DNA of 64,000 nt from Metaphire vulgaris (Eukaryota > Annelida > Clitellata > Crassiclitellata > Megascolecidae): the NCBI GenBank assembly GCA_018105865.1, contig CM030866.1, positions 4,777,951 to 4,841,950 of the forward strand, given 5' to 3'. The translations under genes were made by a program, and so were the position numbers. The stretch's first letter is position 1. Each line of letters begins with the position of its first letter. The notes below the pieces were generated by a model. It was given only the letters and a program-made list of their open reading frames with translations, had not been told where the DNA came from and did no database searches. Positions 9,890 through 20,656 of the stretch are shown piece after piece.

Positions 9890-10179
9890 CAGTGGCGGTT
9901 CTATAGGATGAAATGAATTCATAGGAAGTTGGTGGAGGAATGAAAACAGAAGGAAAAAAGCAATAAACTTTACTCAAAAAGGCTGACTAAAGAGAATTTA
10001 TCTCCAATTTTACTACACTTTTACCGCGAAAAATATATTGACAAGCCAAAAAGGTCATCCGCAGTCCCCCTAGTTCTACTAGACTTTTACCCGAAAATAG
10101 GTTTCACAAGTAAAAAGAGTAAGTCCGGAAGTCCGGTGGGGAATGCATCCCCACTCACCCCTATGTGAAACCGCCACTG
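9890..10179 (-). mobile_element. hAT-type MITE, family 2 (CAGTGGCGGTTC termini)
   Basis: CAGTGGCGGTTC...GAAACCGCCACTG with an exact 8-bp duplication GCGCTGGA (9882-9889, 10180-10187). The interior repeats TTTTTGCTTGTC/CGGTAAAAGTCTAGTA blocks shared with copies at 24846 and 29513. Its strand supplies the only AATAAA (9962-9967) soon after the SOCS stop codon. Confidence 0.92.
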
Positions 10180-10974
10180 GCGCTGGAGAGTGACACAATG
10201 ACGTTTTTTGTTACTCGTCAAGACGTTTTCAAGATGTCGATGTGCCCCCTCCTCCCTCCTCCATTCCGGAATCCGAGCTACGCCACTGAAGGGAATTCCT
10301 AGTCTTTAGAACGAAACTCCCAAAATTGTCCCAGCGGAAACGAGTTTTCCTCTGCGATCAAAGACGTCTCTCTGTAGCTGGCCGTGAGTTTCTCTGGCCT
10401 GTCGAAATGAGTTTCTTTTAAGACTTTGATTTTCTGTCGAAATGCTAGAAATGAGACTAACAGCGGCCCCTAGCAGCATTTTAAGACTGGATATAGGAGT
10501 TAGATTAAACACTGGATGTAGGCCTTCTCTTACGACGTCGTATTTGAAATCCACGATATTCTGCTTCGTTTTCTGATCAGATTTGTACAAAGTTAGGTCA
10601 AGCAATGAAACTCAAGGTCACTGAGACCCGGTGAGATTCGAATCTCAAGGTCATTCTAAGCTCTAACAACAGGGCGTCTAGTCTTACCTTGGCGCCATCT
10701 GTGGCTCAGTTGCAAATACAGAGACATTATCGATTATAGGTGAACAATATGTATTGGCTTTCTTTAGTCCCTGCATTTTTGAACCACGTTAGTCTGCTGC
10801 AAATTGGATACATTATGAGATTTATAATGTTTTAGCACAATATTTTGCCATGCCATAACACTAACTTATATTAAGCTACTACTGTATTAAAGTTAGAGTT
10901 ATGCATCGATTCCATAGTTATGTTTCTCTTTTCCTTCATAGGCCTCATTTTGTAATGTTGTTGTTACTACCACC

Positions 10975-10979
10975 ACTAC

Positions 10980-11058
<79 letters not shown>

Positions 11059-11180
11059 CATCATCATCATCATCATCACTACTACTCATCATCATCGTTA
11101 TCATCATCATCATCATCATCATCATCTACATCATCATCATTATAGTTATTATTCTTATTCAAATATTATCAATCATCATC
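10975..11180 (+). repeat. Compound (TTA)n/(ATC)n microsatellite
   Basis: TTA triplets (about 10979-11058) pass into ATC/ACT triplets to about 11180. Confidence 0.93.
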
Positions 11181-11226
11181 ATCAAAGTCCAAATCCATAT
11201 CGCATAAGACCAGGTCAATTCCAGAA

Positions 11227-11430
11227 CAATGGCGTCGCCAGGAATTTTGGGTTGGGGAGAGGGGGCTGGCGTGTCAGATTACTTACCCCCACCCACCCAC
11301 CCACCCACCCCCACCCCACAAAAAAAAAAACTTCTCACCGGATTCGCGCGAATCTGATAAGTGGTCTGGGGTCAGGTTGGTGGAGGGGAGGGGGCAGTTG
11401 CCCCCATTTTCCCCTGTGGCGACGCTAATG
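11227..11430 (+). mobile_element. hAT-type MITE, GGCGTCGCCA family
   Basis: Starts CAATGGCGTCGCCAGG and ends TGGCGACGCTAATG, with an exact 8-bp duplication TTCCAGAA (11219-11226, 11431-11438). A second copy is at 29145-29331. Confidence 0.88.
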
Positions 11431-11743
11431 TTCCAGAAATCAGTCAGAGTGGGAGTAGGGAAGGAGCAAAACAGGCTGACAAATCCCCTATTATTGCTTT
11501 TCTGTGTCTTTACTAAAGTGCGAGGTTTCCACGGAAGCGGCTATCGCCCCTGGCATTTGTAGAAGAATAATTATTCTTTGTTCTTCCGAGTAAACGGTTC
11601 TTTTTCAGTTAGTTCTGTTTTCCCTCACATAGGACATAGTGGTGGGCGCTTCGTGTTTCATGTAACGCTTCGAGGCGTTTCTTTGAAGCCCGGATAATGT
11701 ATCGAACTGCTTTAAACAGCTTATCGAGCTGTTAGATTATAAG

Positions 11744-11904
11744 CAGTGGCGGCTCCACCGGGGGAGCAGGGGGGCCCGTGCCTCCCCTATTGATCGAGCC
11801 TCCCAGTTGGGACACTATATTACATACATTAAACACCAAATGGTTGGCCCCCATGATTACTTGCGACCCCAACGGCTTGTTTGCCAAATCCTAAGCCGCC
11901 ACTG
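11744..11904 (-). mobile_element. hAT-type MITE, family 1, copy-A specific
   Basis: CAGTGGCGGCTCC and TAAGCCGCCACTG termini, flanks ATTATAAG and ATTTTTAAG. Copy B has the uninterrupted AAATTATAAGTTTCAAG, an empty site. The insertion therefore postdates the duplication. Confidence 0.88.
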
Positions 11905-12019
11905 ATTTTTAAGTTGCAAGAGATTCGCCAATACTTGAAAACATTTTTTGCAGATTCGAGAGAAAACCAGCGTTTTCACAGGATAATTTTGTTCAGTCAT
12001 AGACTGAGCAATAAAGAAA

Positions 12020-12061
12020 CAATATTTTTGTTGCTCGTTAAGACGAGCAACAAAAATATTG
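12020..12061. repeat. Perfect 42-bp inverted repeat
   Basis: Two 19-base arms (CAATATTTTTGTTGCTCGT and its exact complement) around a 4-base loop TAAG. Absent from copy B of the duplication. It could be a miniature-element tip or a local foldback. Confidence 0.85.
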
Positions 12062-12410
12062 GTAAATATATTTTTCGGCTGTCAGTATATTTTTCGCGGT
12101 AAATAAATATAAATACCGTAAATAAAAATAAAAATAATGCCCCCATTCCGGAATTTTACATTTTTACTTACTTTTTTGCCCGTGAAACCTATTTTCGGGT
12201 AAAAGTCTAGTAGAACTAGGGGGAAAACTGCGAAATGTAAAACTTACATTTCCCTTTAGTCGGGCATTGACTTTGCATAGCCTCAAAGTATAGGACAGGT
12301 CATATCTGCATTTCATGCGGGTCATTTTCAATTCATTCCTTTGTGTATACCAGCGCCAATTCTAATTGGACAGAAGTGCAGGGAATGCTTTGTAAAATAG
12401 CGCATTCACT

Positions 12411-12739
12411 CAGTGGCGCAGCGAGGGGGCAGAGGGGCAAAGCGCCCCAGGCGGCACTTGCCCTAGGGGCGGCATTTTCGAGATTTCCTAATGTTTTTAT
12501 AATTATTAGCCTTTATTAGGGTTTTTTGCTTGTCAGACTTTTTAGAGACATGATAACGCTTTTTTGCTTGTCAGACGTTTTTAAAGACTTGATTTGTAAG
12601 GTTTTTTCAGGAAATTTTGAAAATTTTCCGCCGCGAAAAGGCGGCACTTTTTATTTTCTCCTTTTGAAAATTTTCCGCCTCGAGAAGGCGGCACTTTTTA
12701 CTTTCGCCCCAGGTGGCACTTTGCCTAGCTACGCCACTG
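12411..12739 (+). mobile_element. hAT-type MITE, CAGTGGCGCAGC family, copy-A specific
   Basis: CAGTGGCGCAGCG...GCTACGCCACTG termini with an exact 8-bp duplication CATTCACT (12403-12410, 12740-12747). Copy B has the empty site (CACATTCACCCGAG). The interior duplicates a GAAAATTTTCCGCC block. Confidence 0.93.
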
Positions 12740-13067
12740 CATTCACTCAAGCGCCCAAAAAGAGAATTCGCACTTAACGCCATCATCAATTATTACCGTA
12801 GCAGTTGGTGAGTCCAGTGATGCTAGTGCTGGGTTTTTCCTCTCAGAACTGGGTCTCCTGCTAGCTGCCTCTATGGGGTGAGACTGGAAACCGCCAGCCA
12901 TGGCCTATGGAACTGCGGAGAATTTAGTGGACTGGGAGGTAGTAGGAGCCAGCTGGCGGGCTGAAGGCTACCCGCGCGCGAAGGGGAAAGACCCGGTCAG
13001 TCGCCCTCACTCGATTTGATCATGAAACTTCAACAGCAAATATACAATACTGGACTTTTCGGACCTA

Positions 13068-13147
13068 TTAACCCTTTACCCGTTAATTTATTTGTAACGT
13101 AATGTAGAAATGGACAAGTACTCTCGGGGCAAACGGGTAAAGGGTTA
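13068..13147. mobile_element. Miniature TTAA-type palindromic element
   Basis: TTAACCCTTTACCCGTT at one end and AACGGGTAAAGGGTTAA at the other, about 80 bp in all. Compare the CCCCTTAAC elements at 25538, 31873, 44352 and 60301. Confidence 0.65.
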
Positions 13148-13434
13148 AGGGATTCGGGCTTCTCTTGCGGAATCTGAGCTTTTTACAAGTTCTTGAAAAT
13201 CGAATATTTTTGCAATATTTGGCATTTGGAGTCTGAAATTTAATTCGTTTGACTGTGTTCAGCATTCTTTCAATGTGTATTTTCTGCATTTCCAATGTGA
13301 AAAAGACTGACAAGGAAAAAAGTTCTCACCGCTTTTTAGGAGCAGATGACTGCTCAATTCACCAGGTGGTTCGAACGAGATTGATATTTTCTATTTTTTT
13401 AAAAACTTGGGTTAGACCGTTAGAGGCTTTAGAG

Positions 13435-13771
13435 CAGCGGTTCTCAACCTGTGGGTCGCGACCCCCACGGGGGTCGAATGACGATTTGCCAGGGGTCCCC
13501 TGAGACCATCAGAAATATGGGGTTGTCATTGTAAAATTTCCTCAGTGGTAGTTACGACGTACTAGTTGTTTTACTATAATTGTCATTCGAGGATGGACAT
13601 GGAGACTATTAAATAATAACGATTTCGAACATTTTGATAGTCGTAGCATTATTATTTTTAGCAGTTTAGGCCTACATTGTGAACGAAAATAATTTTACCG
13701 TTGGGGGGGTCGCCACATCATGGGGAATTGAATTAAAAGGGTCGCGGCACTATAAAGGTTGAGAACCGCTG
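13435..13771 (+). mobile_element. hAT MITE with SPIN/Charlie-like termini
   Basis: Begins CAGCGGTTCTCAACCTGTGG and ends GGTTGAGAACCGCTG. The 8-bp duplication CTTTAGAG is exact (13427-13434, 13772-13779). The subterminal GTCGCGACCCC matches the widely distributed hAT group that includes the SPIN elements. Nested inside 12813-13862. Confidence 0.85.
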
Positions 13772-14249
13772 CTTTAGAGCCTGTTTGCAAATCTGGGGTT
13801 TTCTGAGCCTTTTGAACGACGCAATCTGGTTTTTTTCTCAAAAGTTTGTGCCTAGCAACACTGTTGGTGAGGCAGACTACAGGATTTCAAATTTTGAACG
13901 TTCGCGTTATTTTAATTTTCGATTTTCGATTTTTGATGCTCTGTCCGTTAGACCTAACTTTTATTTGATAGAGGTTGGAATCTGTTGGCATCGGAGTCCT
14001 TTGGTTTCAACTTATTTGCTGCTTGAAACATAAACTTGTTAATCTTATTTCATTAATGTTTTAGCCTAACTCCCTTCACACCCCGTTGCAAACTAACTTA
14101 TTGTAATTCTCTTGGCCTCGCCGCGAGGGAGGCAAGGGGCTGGCCCTCCTCCTATGTTGACTGGGATCAATCGTGGATTTGTGCGGAACTGATGAGAATT
14201 TCTTCAAATGGGATTCAGGTGATTGACCGCAGAAATACTTTTTGTATTC

Positions 14250-14415
14250 AATGGCGTAGCCAAGATTCCGGAATAGGGGCACTTCCGAATTTTCGCCCAA
14301 AAAGTCTTGACGAGCAAAAAATTGCCTTTAACTGTATTATCTGCTGCGTTTTAGTCGATCTAATTATTTTCTAATACAACTCTCTGGCCCCCGTATTCCT
14401 GTGGCTACGCCAATG
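14250..14415 (+). mobile_element. hAT-type MITE shared by both duplication copies
   Basis: AATGGCGTAGCCAAG to GTGGCTACGCCAATGG. The paralogous element in copy B is at about 20491-20656, so this insertion predates the duplication. Confidence 0.75.
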
Positions 14416-16090
14416 GTTTTTATTACAGCTTTTGGCACTCAATAAATCACAATTAGTCTTTTAATTTTCTATAAGGTCTAGCTTCTATAGGCCTATTAGT
14501 CAAAATTTCTGCGGTGTCTCCGTCCAAACCCCTCAGTTGGACTAAATGAAATGTGCATTCTGTCTTGATGTCCATTGGCATAGCCACAAGAGATATGGCA
14601 GATGGTTAAAGCCCTTCTATTCAGACCAAGACAAGATTTGTGGTGAGATGGTGAGATTCTTGCAGAAAAGTTAAGAAAGTTTTATTTTACGGTGATTACG
14701 TACCCTTGTCAAAATAGCTGTCCTATAGTCTGAAAAACTGCTCAAGTTCAAAGCCCAAGATTTTAATCTAGTACAATGTTTAAATTCCTAAATTTTTGAC
14801 CAGAGAGGCTTGGCCCCTGACCCTGCTAGGGTGGCTTATGAGGCCACAGAAACCAGTTAGACGGATCGGCACAAGAAATTCTGTATAAGTGATGGTGCCT
14901 CTATTCTGAAACCCTGGCTTCGCCGCTGGTAAATTTATTCCAACTAATTACAGGTTCAGGTAAATCCACTTCATCTTCCTTATCGTAATTTATTTGAACT
15001 TTGTGAATATTTTGAGATCAATGCAAAACGAATTAGAAAATTGTATTGCTAATCTCTAATCTGTAGACCTAAATTACCCATGCAACAAATATAATGAATT
15101 CAAATTTAGAATCTTAAGTATAAATGGATGTAATGTTGTAATGTAATATGGCATTTGTATAGCGCTTCCTTTATTTCTTCTCAGAGGCGCTCCTGGCATT
15201 GGAGCCGCATAATAATATAGTGAGATTTTATTTGTGCGACTCGAATGCTAAAAACAAGAGGCATACTCATCTACTGTAAAGATGTTTACATGAATTCTAT
15301 ATTGTTTAGAGCAAAGCACTATTTAATCACAAAACAGCCTTACACTGAAGAAAGCACAGACATTAGCAATGACCCTTATATGGCAGGCGTATTTACTTGT
15401 ATATCTGAGAAAAAAGATTGCATATATTTCGGTAGATGGAAGTGCAAGACAGTCTTTGTATATATCTATAATGCTTCTAAGTTTTCGCATAGGCTACCTG
15501 GTCTCTTATCATTCAGCTATTACTGTAAATAATGTCAATGTAAGCCTATCATTAATGTCAATGCAAGCCTGTGTAGTGTGTATTAGCCAATGTATTAATG
15601 TCAATGTATGCCTATCATAAAAGATCACAAATCCCATTATGCTGGGCCTACGATAACTAGTCTTGTAACTGACAGAAAATTGTTACATGGTCATAACTTA
15701 CAGAAGCCTACACTTTTGGTTGAAGTCAGTTAATCAGCTTAAAACCAAAATAAATTAACACTCACAGATTATTTATGCAGCAATACAGCGGGAAATCAAC
15801 AAAAAGAGAGAGGTGCTATATGGAGGGGCACATAATGATAATGCATTCTTTATAATTAATATTCCTATTGAGAATTTGCAAAGTGATTAGATATTTAAAA
15901 GGCGGCTCAGTATGTGCAAAGAAAGTGAGTGGGGCAAGGAGTCACATTAGATAAATTCCTAAATGTTTGTAATGTTGGGAGGACTTCTAATTGATATTCA
16001 TGCAGATAATGACTTTAGCTTATTCTCATCGGCTGGAGCCATTGCAGTACACCTTAATGATCTTCTCGTCGTACAGGCGTTTGTGTATTA

Positions 16091-16939
16091 ATGGCTACGT
16101 TCCGAAATTCCTTTCGCTGCTTCACGTTTCGAAATATCGCAGTCGTCAACTGCGTTGCTCTGTTGCTGAACTCCCTCCTCTTCGTCTTCAATGTCTACTT
16201 CCGGTCGCCGATAGAAGCCAACTTCCTGCCGTCCATGGAGGCCAAGGATCGCGACCTGCTCGACCGCACCATTCAAGCGTTCGTCAAGGGTGTCGAAGGG
16301 GCCAACGTGACGTACTTCATGACCGGCGGAACCCTCATAGGGTCCCTTCGTCATCACGGCCGCATCCCCTGGGACGATGACGTTGACTTTATCGTTGACG
16401 TCAGAGACAAGCCGAAGATCCGGGACTCACTGTCGCGCTTCTCTCCTGACTTCGAACTCCTTGCAAAGAAACCGCCTTCCATCTCGATGCCCTGGAAGTT
16501 CTACCCCACAAACGGACGCAAATTGGAAGATCATCCAGAGTACAGGACACCGTTCATCGACATCTGGTTCTACGCCGTAAACGCAACGCACGTCTGGAAT
16601 ATCTCGCCGACCTATCGTCGGACCGAAGTCTGGGTGAAGCGCTCGGTCTTCCCTCTGAGCAGACGGCCCTTCGAGGGCCTCTATCTACCGGCCCCGTGTG
16701 ACAGTCTTAACATCACTTCGGCTAACACCAATATTTCCATGTGCGTCAGTCTCAGTTATGACCACCTGTTCGAGAGGAATATTCCGGGGTCCGTTCTGAT
16801 TCCTTGCGAGCGATTGTCGCACATCTTCCCGTTTGTCAGACGAAATGTCCGAGAGAATGGATCGACGACAGTCGTGCATGAAATGCTGGTGTTCTCAAAG
16901 TGGTTGATCAAAGAAGTGACGCTACAGAAATTATGTTAG
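16091..16939 (+). CDS. LicD/fukutin-family transferase, paralogue A
   Basis: Predicted type II membrane protein of the ER/Golgi in the LicD nucleotidyltransferase-fold family, which transfers sugar-phosphate or phosphocholine groups to glycans. FKTN and FKRP are its best-known animal members. Intronless, 282 residues. The ATG is in the same context (TGTATTAATGG) in both duplicate copies. Residues 13-33 are a membrane anchor. The motif GGTLIGSLRHHGRIPWDDDVD covers residues 79-99 with the metal-binding acidic cluster at 95-99. Several N-glycosylation sites (NVT, NAT, NIS, NIT, NGS) support a lumenal catalytic domain. AATAAA lies at 17559, about 620 nt after the stop. The substrate cannot be told from sequence. 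Confidence 0.88.
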   Translation: MATFRNSFRCFTFRNIAVVNCVALLLNSLLFVFNVYFRSPIEANFLPSMEAKDRDLLDRTIQAFVKGVEGANVTYFMTGGTLIGSLRHHGRIPWDDDVDFIVDVRDKPKIRDSLSRFSPDFELLAKKPPSISMPWKFYPTNGRKLEDHPEYRTPFIDIWFYAVNATHVWNISPTYRRTEVWVKRSVFPLSRRPFEGLYLPAPCDSLNITSANTNISMCVSLSYDHLFERNIPGSVLIPCERLSHIFPFVRRNVRENGSTTVVHEMLVFSKWLIKEVTLQKLC

Positions 16940-17558
16940 ATTAAAAAGCACTAGGCACGTGACAGTTTGCTGTGTTGATCTCAATTCTCAACATTCGGAA
17001 TCGAATTTCACATTCATTGTTCCTCAGTGAAGTCCGGTTATAGGCGAAGAAATTCCGGCCAGTGCGTGGTCAGAGTTCATACTACTGTAAGTTCCAGTGA
17101 GTAATGATTTCAACAGAACTTGGGTTCACGTTTTTAAGCAAATTAATCCAAAGTTCTTAAACCAGAACTACTGCCTTGAGCTGATCTGGCCATTGTTGAT
17201 ACAGTCACATTTCAAACTTTTATTCGTTGTAATGAATGATGACTCGTCAGCGATTTAGCATTTGATCTTTTGCATTTCAAGTTCTGGCCTCCGACATTTT
17301 ATGTTATTGGTTGTTTCGCTTGTTGTCTCATTTCTAGGAGAAACAAATGGAATTGGAAAGAAAGTTGCTTTGAATTTGTTTATCTGATGGAATTTCTGCG
17401 TGTATTGTTGAATATTTTCAATTATTGAACTTGTAATTGTCAACCTATATGTTTCACCGAATTTACAAATAAGATGTTTGCAAAGTTATGCCCGTTTTTT
17501 CTTGCATTGGGTGGTCTGCTTTTTAAAAATGGCGTGAAATTTATGATAATTAAAATGC

Positions 17559-17564
17559 AATAAA
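17559..17564 (+). terminator. Polyadenylation signal, LicD gene A
   Basis: AATAAA in a block conserved with copy B, at the 3' limit of the duplicated segment. Confidence 0.6.
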
Positions 17565-17980
17565 ATTTGAGTTTAACAATTTAGACCAGAGGATGTCAAC
17601 CGGTGGCTCGCGTACCCCTAGGGGTACTCGAGCCGCTGCTAAGGGGTACCCGAAGAAAAACAAATTTAAAGAAAACAAGAATTTAAAAAATTGCAGAGAA
17701 AAACGAAAAATAATGATATACAAAGACAGGTGCCTTCGCGAACAGTAAATGTCTCTTTCTTTCGATGGACAGAAAGAAAGTGAGCGTGACAAAAATGGCT
17801 TAGACGCCTGTAACGTGAGTTGGCAGCTGGCTGGCCTTCGTATTAAAACTGGCCATCGTATTAAAAAGACTTGGCGACTAAGGAACATCGTTGACATTTT
17901 CGCTGTGTCAACATAAAACTATTTGCCTACAATAAACAAAGAAACGCCGACAACTATGAGTGAGCAGAACGGTGTCCCGT

Positions 17981-18041
17981 CAGTTCCTGGACCGTCAGTT
18001 CCTGGACCGTCAGTTCCTGGACCGTCAGTTCCTGGACCGTT
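17981..18041. repeat. 15-bp minisatellite (CCGTCAGTTCCTGGA)n
   Basis: Four units in tandem. A related array in inverse orientation, CAGGAAGTGACGGTA, lies 340 bp away at 18378-18424, so the pair could pair across the gap. Confidence 0.85.
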
Positions 18042-18377
18042 AGTTGCATGCATTCTTTGCATTCCTATTGTTCTATCTTTTAGGTGTATGTAAACAAGTG
18101 TAGACCTATACACTATGATGTATAAATCATTACATGCGTATACACAGCCACACGTGACAACGATGGTCTGTAATAACATTAGAACACGTCTAGGTAAACA
18201 TGTCACGGTAATGTAAACATCCATATTCAATATAGTATCCATTTGACAATAACTTGAATAATTGGGACAAATATGGGCTTAAGACGCAGACAAGTATTCG
18301 GGAAATGCTATTCGACAAGCTGCTTATTATTGGTCATCAGCTGTCCGCCTTGTACATCATTGTTTTACCTTACAATG

Positions 18378-18424
18378 ACGGTCCAGGAAGTGACGGTACA
18401 GGAAGTGACGGTACAGGAAGTGAC
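18378..18424. repeat. 15-bp minisatellite (CAGGAAGTGACGGTA)n, inverse of the 17981 array
   Basis: Three units. The reverse complement differs from the 17981 unit at two positions per 15. Confidence 0.8.
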
Positions 18425-18966
18425 AGGGGACCGAGCAGGACGACGGCAACGGAGGTGAATCAGGCGAAAAATGCAAATACCAATTTTTAACTTTTAAATT
18501 TGAAAACGTCGCTAAAATATAAACCGTGACCGTTTTGTTAAATCGTGTTTTGCCCCTCCTGGAAAAATTTATGTGGCGTGACCGTGACCATTGTGTTTTG
18601 TCCCTCCTGGAAAATTGTCTGTGAGCGCCCATGCTCTCACGTTGGACAGATTGGTGGGCACATCGCGTTTCATGTAACGCTTCTAAATCGTGTCTGTCTT
18701 CGAAGCCCTAATAATGTCTCGAACTGGTTTAAACAGTTTATTGAGCTGTTAAATTATAAGTTTCAAGCGATTTCAAATGCCCGTTAGGCATAAACATTTT
18801 TACAGTACATAGATTCTTGAGACAACCAGCTTTTTCGCAGGAAAATTTTGTTCAGTCATGGACAACTGTTCGACTATAAATAAAGTATAGGTATTGTCTT
18901 TGAATAGCCTTAAAGTATAGGTTATATCTGCATCTGAAGCTTGTAACTTTCAATTCACTCCTTTGT

Positions 18967-19838
18967 GTTTTCTTCATGTTTTTTCTTCATGTTTTCTTCT
19001 TTTCTTCGTTCTTACACTCTTCTCTGTTTCCTTATCAGTTCGATGTAATCTTTAGTTCTTGTTTCTTCTCTTAAGATCTCTGTATACTTTATTCTTTGTC
19101 TTCCTCTCGTTCTTTTCACCTCTATTCTTCCTGTTATGGCTAGATTTTCCGACCCGTCCTTTCTTATTAGATGTCCGATAAATTCAAGCTGTTGCTTTCT
19201 TATGGTTTTTATCAATTTTCTTCTTATACCAAACGCTTTTAGTACTTCCTCATTGGTTGTTTTTCTGTCCATGAAATTTTGCATAGGCCTACGTCTGAGA
19301 AACCACATCTCTGCAGCTTCCAGTTTCCGTTCTGTTGCTTTTGTCAGCGTCCATGTTTCTGATCCGTACATCACTGTAACATCAAAACTGCCCAAACATA
19401 GCCTTGAAGAATTCTGGGCCGTGTTGTTGTTGTTGTTGTGTTTGTTATTGTAATGTTACTGTGTTTGCTTGTGAGGATTTTTTAAAGTTGTGTGAAGGCT
19501 GTCTTCGCCATTCCTATTCTGGTTTCAATGTCTTTTTCACTCCTTCCATCATTTGTGCAAATGCTTCCTAGATATTTGAACTGTGTAACCTGTTTTATTT
19601 CTATGCTCCTGTATTCTAATCTACACCAAAGAATTTATTCCCTTTTTGTTATTACCATACAGTACACCCTTTTTGTACTTATTCGTAGTCCTTTCTTTTC
19701 ATTCTCATCTGACACCCTGTCTAATAACAGTTGTAGTTTTCTTTCCGTATCTCTCATTAGTGTGGTGCCATAGGCGTATCGAAGGTTATTTATATTCGTT
19801 TCTCATATCTTTATACCTTCTAATCCTTCTATTTCTTT
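18967..19838 (-). mobile_element. 5'-truncated non-LTR retrotransposon, reverse-transcriptase C-terminus
   Basis: The minus-strand frame from about 19395 to 19012 encodes the C-terminal segment typical of endonuclease/reverse-transcriptase retroelements: MYGSETWTL, then GHLIRKDG, then GRQRIKYTEILREETRTKDY. More upstream RT sequence is frame-broken to about 19838. The 3' tail consists of repeated AACATGAAGAA. The break points against copy A (TTTGTGT/ATACCA) show a post-duplication insertion. Confidence 0.85.
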
Positions 19839-20311
19839 ATATACCAACGCCAATTCTCAATGGCAGAAGTGCAGGGAATGCTTTGTAAAATAGCACATTC
19901 ACCCGAGTGCGCAAAAGAGAATTCGCAGTTTCGCCAACATCAATCAGGAGTTGGTGACGCAGATTACTAGATTTCAAATTTTGAAAGCTCGTATTGTTTT
20001 AATATGCGATTTTTCCATTCAGCTCTAATCGTCAACTTCTGATTTGATCAATTATTCTAGATTCTGTTGGCTTCGGAGTCCTTTTGTTTGAACTTATTTT
20101 CTGTTTTGTTAATTTCATTAATGCTATATAGCCTAACTCATTTCATACCCTGTTGCAAACTAATTTAGTGTAATTCTCTTGACCTTGCCGGGAGGGAGGA
20201 CAGGGCGGTACTCCCACTATGTGGGCTGAGACCAATCGTGAGGTTTGTGCAGAACCGATGATAATTTTTTCAAATGGGATTCATATAATAAAAATACTTT
20301 TTGTATTCAAT

Positions 20312-20485
20312 AGAGTGTTTAATCTAGACTCTGGACTCCGGGGGAAACTTACAAAGCCGGGGGAAGTCAGCTACGGTCCAAGGGGCTGCTGTTAGTTGAT
20401 GTAGTATGCCAAAATTTCCGGGGAATTAAAAATTTCCGGGGAGAAAGGCAATTTTGCCCCCGGAAACGGTCTAGATTAAACCTTG
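20312..20485. mobile_element. DNA-transposon-like insertion, copy-B specific
   Basis: Inverted ends TGTTTAATCTAGAC and GTCTAGATTAAAC, flanked by ATTCAAT on both sides. Copy A has the empty site (TTGTATTCAATGGCGTAG). Confidence 0.78.
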
Positions 20486-20490
20486 ATTCA

Positions 20491-20656
20491 ATGGCGTAGC
20501 CAGGATTGTGGAATAGGGGCACTTCGACATTTCTCGCCCAAAAAGTCTTCACGACCAAAAAAGGCGACTCTGTTGCCTTTAACTGTATTAAATGCTGCGT
20601 TTTCGTCGATCTAATGCAACGCTCTGGCCCCCGTATCCCTGTGGTTACGCAAATGG
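20491..20656 (+). mobile_element. hAT-type MITE, copy-B counterpart of 14250-14415
   Basis: AATGGCGTAGCCAGG to GTGGTTACGCAAATGG. Same position and content as in copy A. Confidence 0.72.

Larger units (their letters stand above)
9720..11620. other. Intergenic: MITEs and microsatellite, no gene seen
   Basis: Contains the family-2 element at 9890-10179, unremarkable sequence to about 10900, a compound TTA/ATC microsatellite (10975-11180) and the element at 11227-11430. Confidence 0.6.
12813..13862 (+). mobile_element. Non-autonomous hAT element of about 1.05 kb, copy-A specific, host to a nested element
   Basis: Outer termini CAGTGATGCTAG and CTAGCAACACTG. TTGGTGAG lies just outside on both sides (two extra bases on the left). 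Copy B reads straight through (AGTTGGTGACGCAG). The interior contains an 80-bp TTAACCCTTTACCCGTT palindrome (13068-13147) and the nested element at 13435-13771. Confidence 0.75.
11624..17580 (+). repeat. Segmental duplication, copy A (contains LicD gene A)
   Basis: Colinear with copy B at about 18632-23090, starting at a shared GTTTCATGTAACGCTTC block and ending just after a shared ATAAAATTTG polyadenylation region. Copy A carries extra insertions absent from B at 11744-11904, about 12000-12250, 12411-12739 and 12813-13862. The two are in direct orientation, separated by about 1 kb. Confidence 0.88.
17582..18631. other. Spacer between the duplication copies, with minisatellites and a degraded hAT end
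   Basis: Starts with a CAGAGGATGTCAACCGGTGG hAT-like terminus at 17587. A 15-bp minisatellite, CCGTCAGTTCCTGGA, runs 17981-18041, and an opposite-strand relative at 18378-18424. No gene recognised. Confidence 0.55.
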
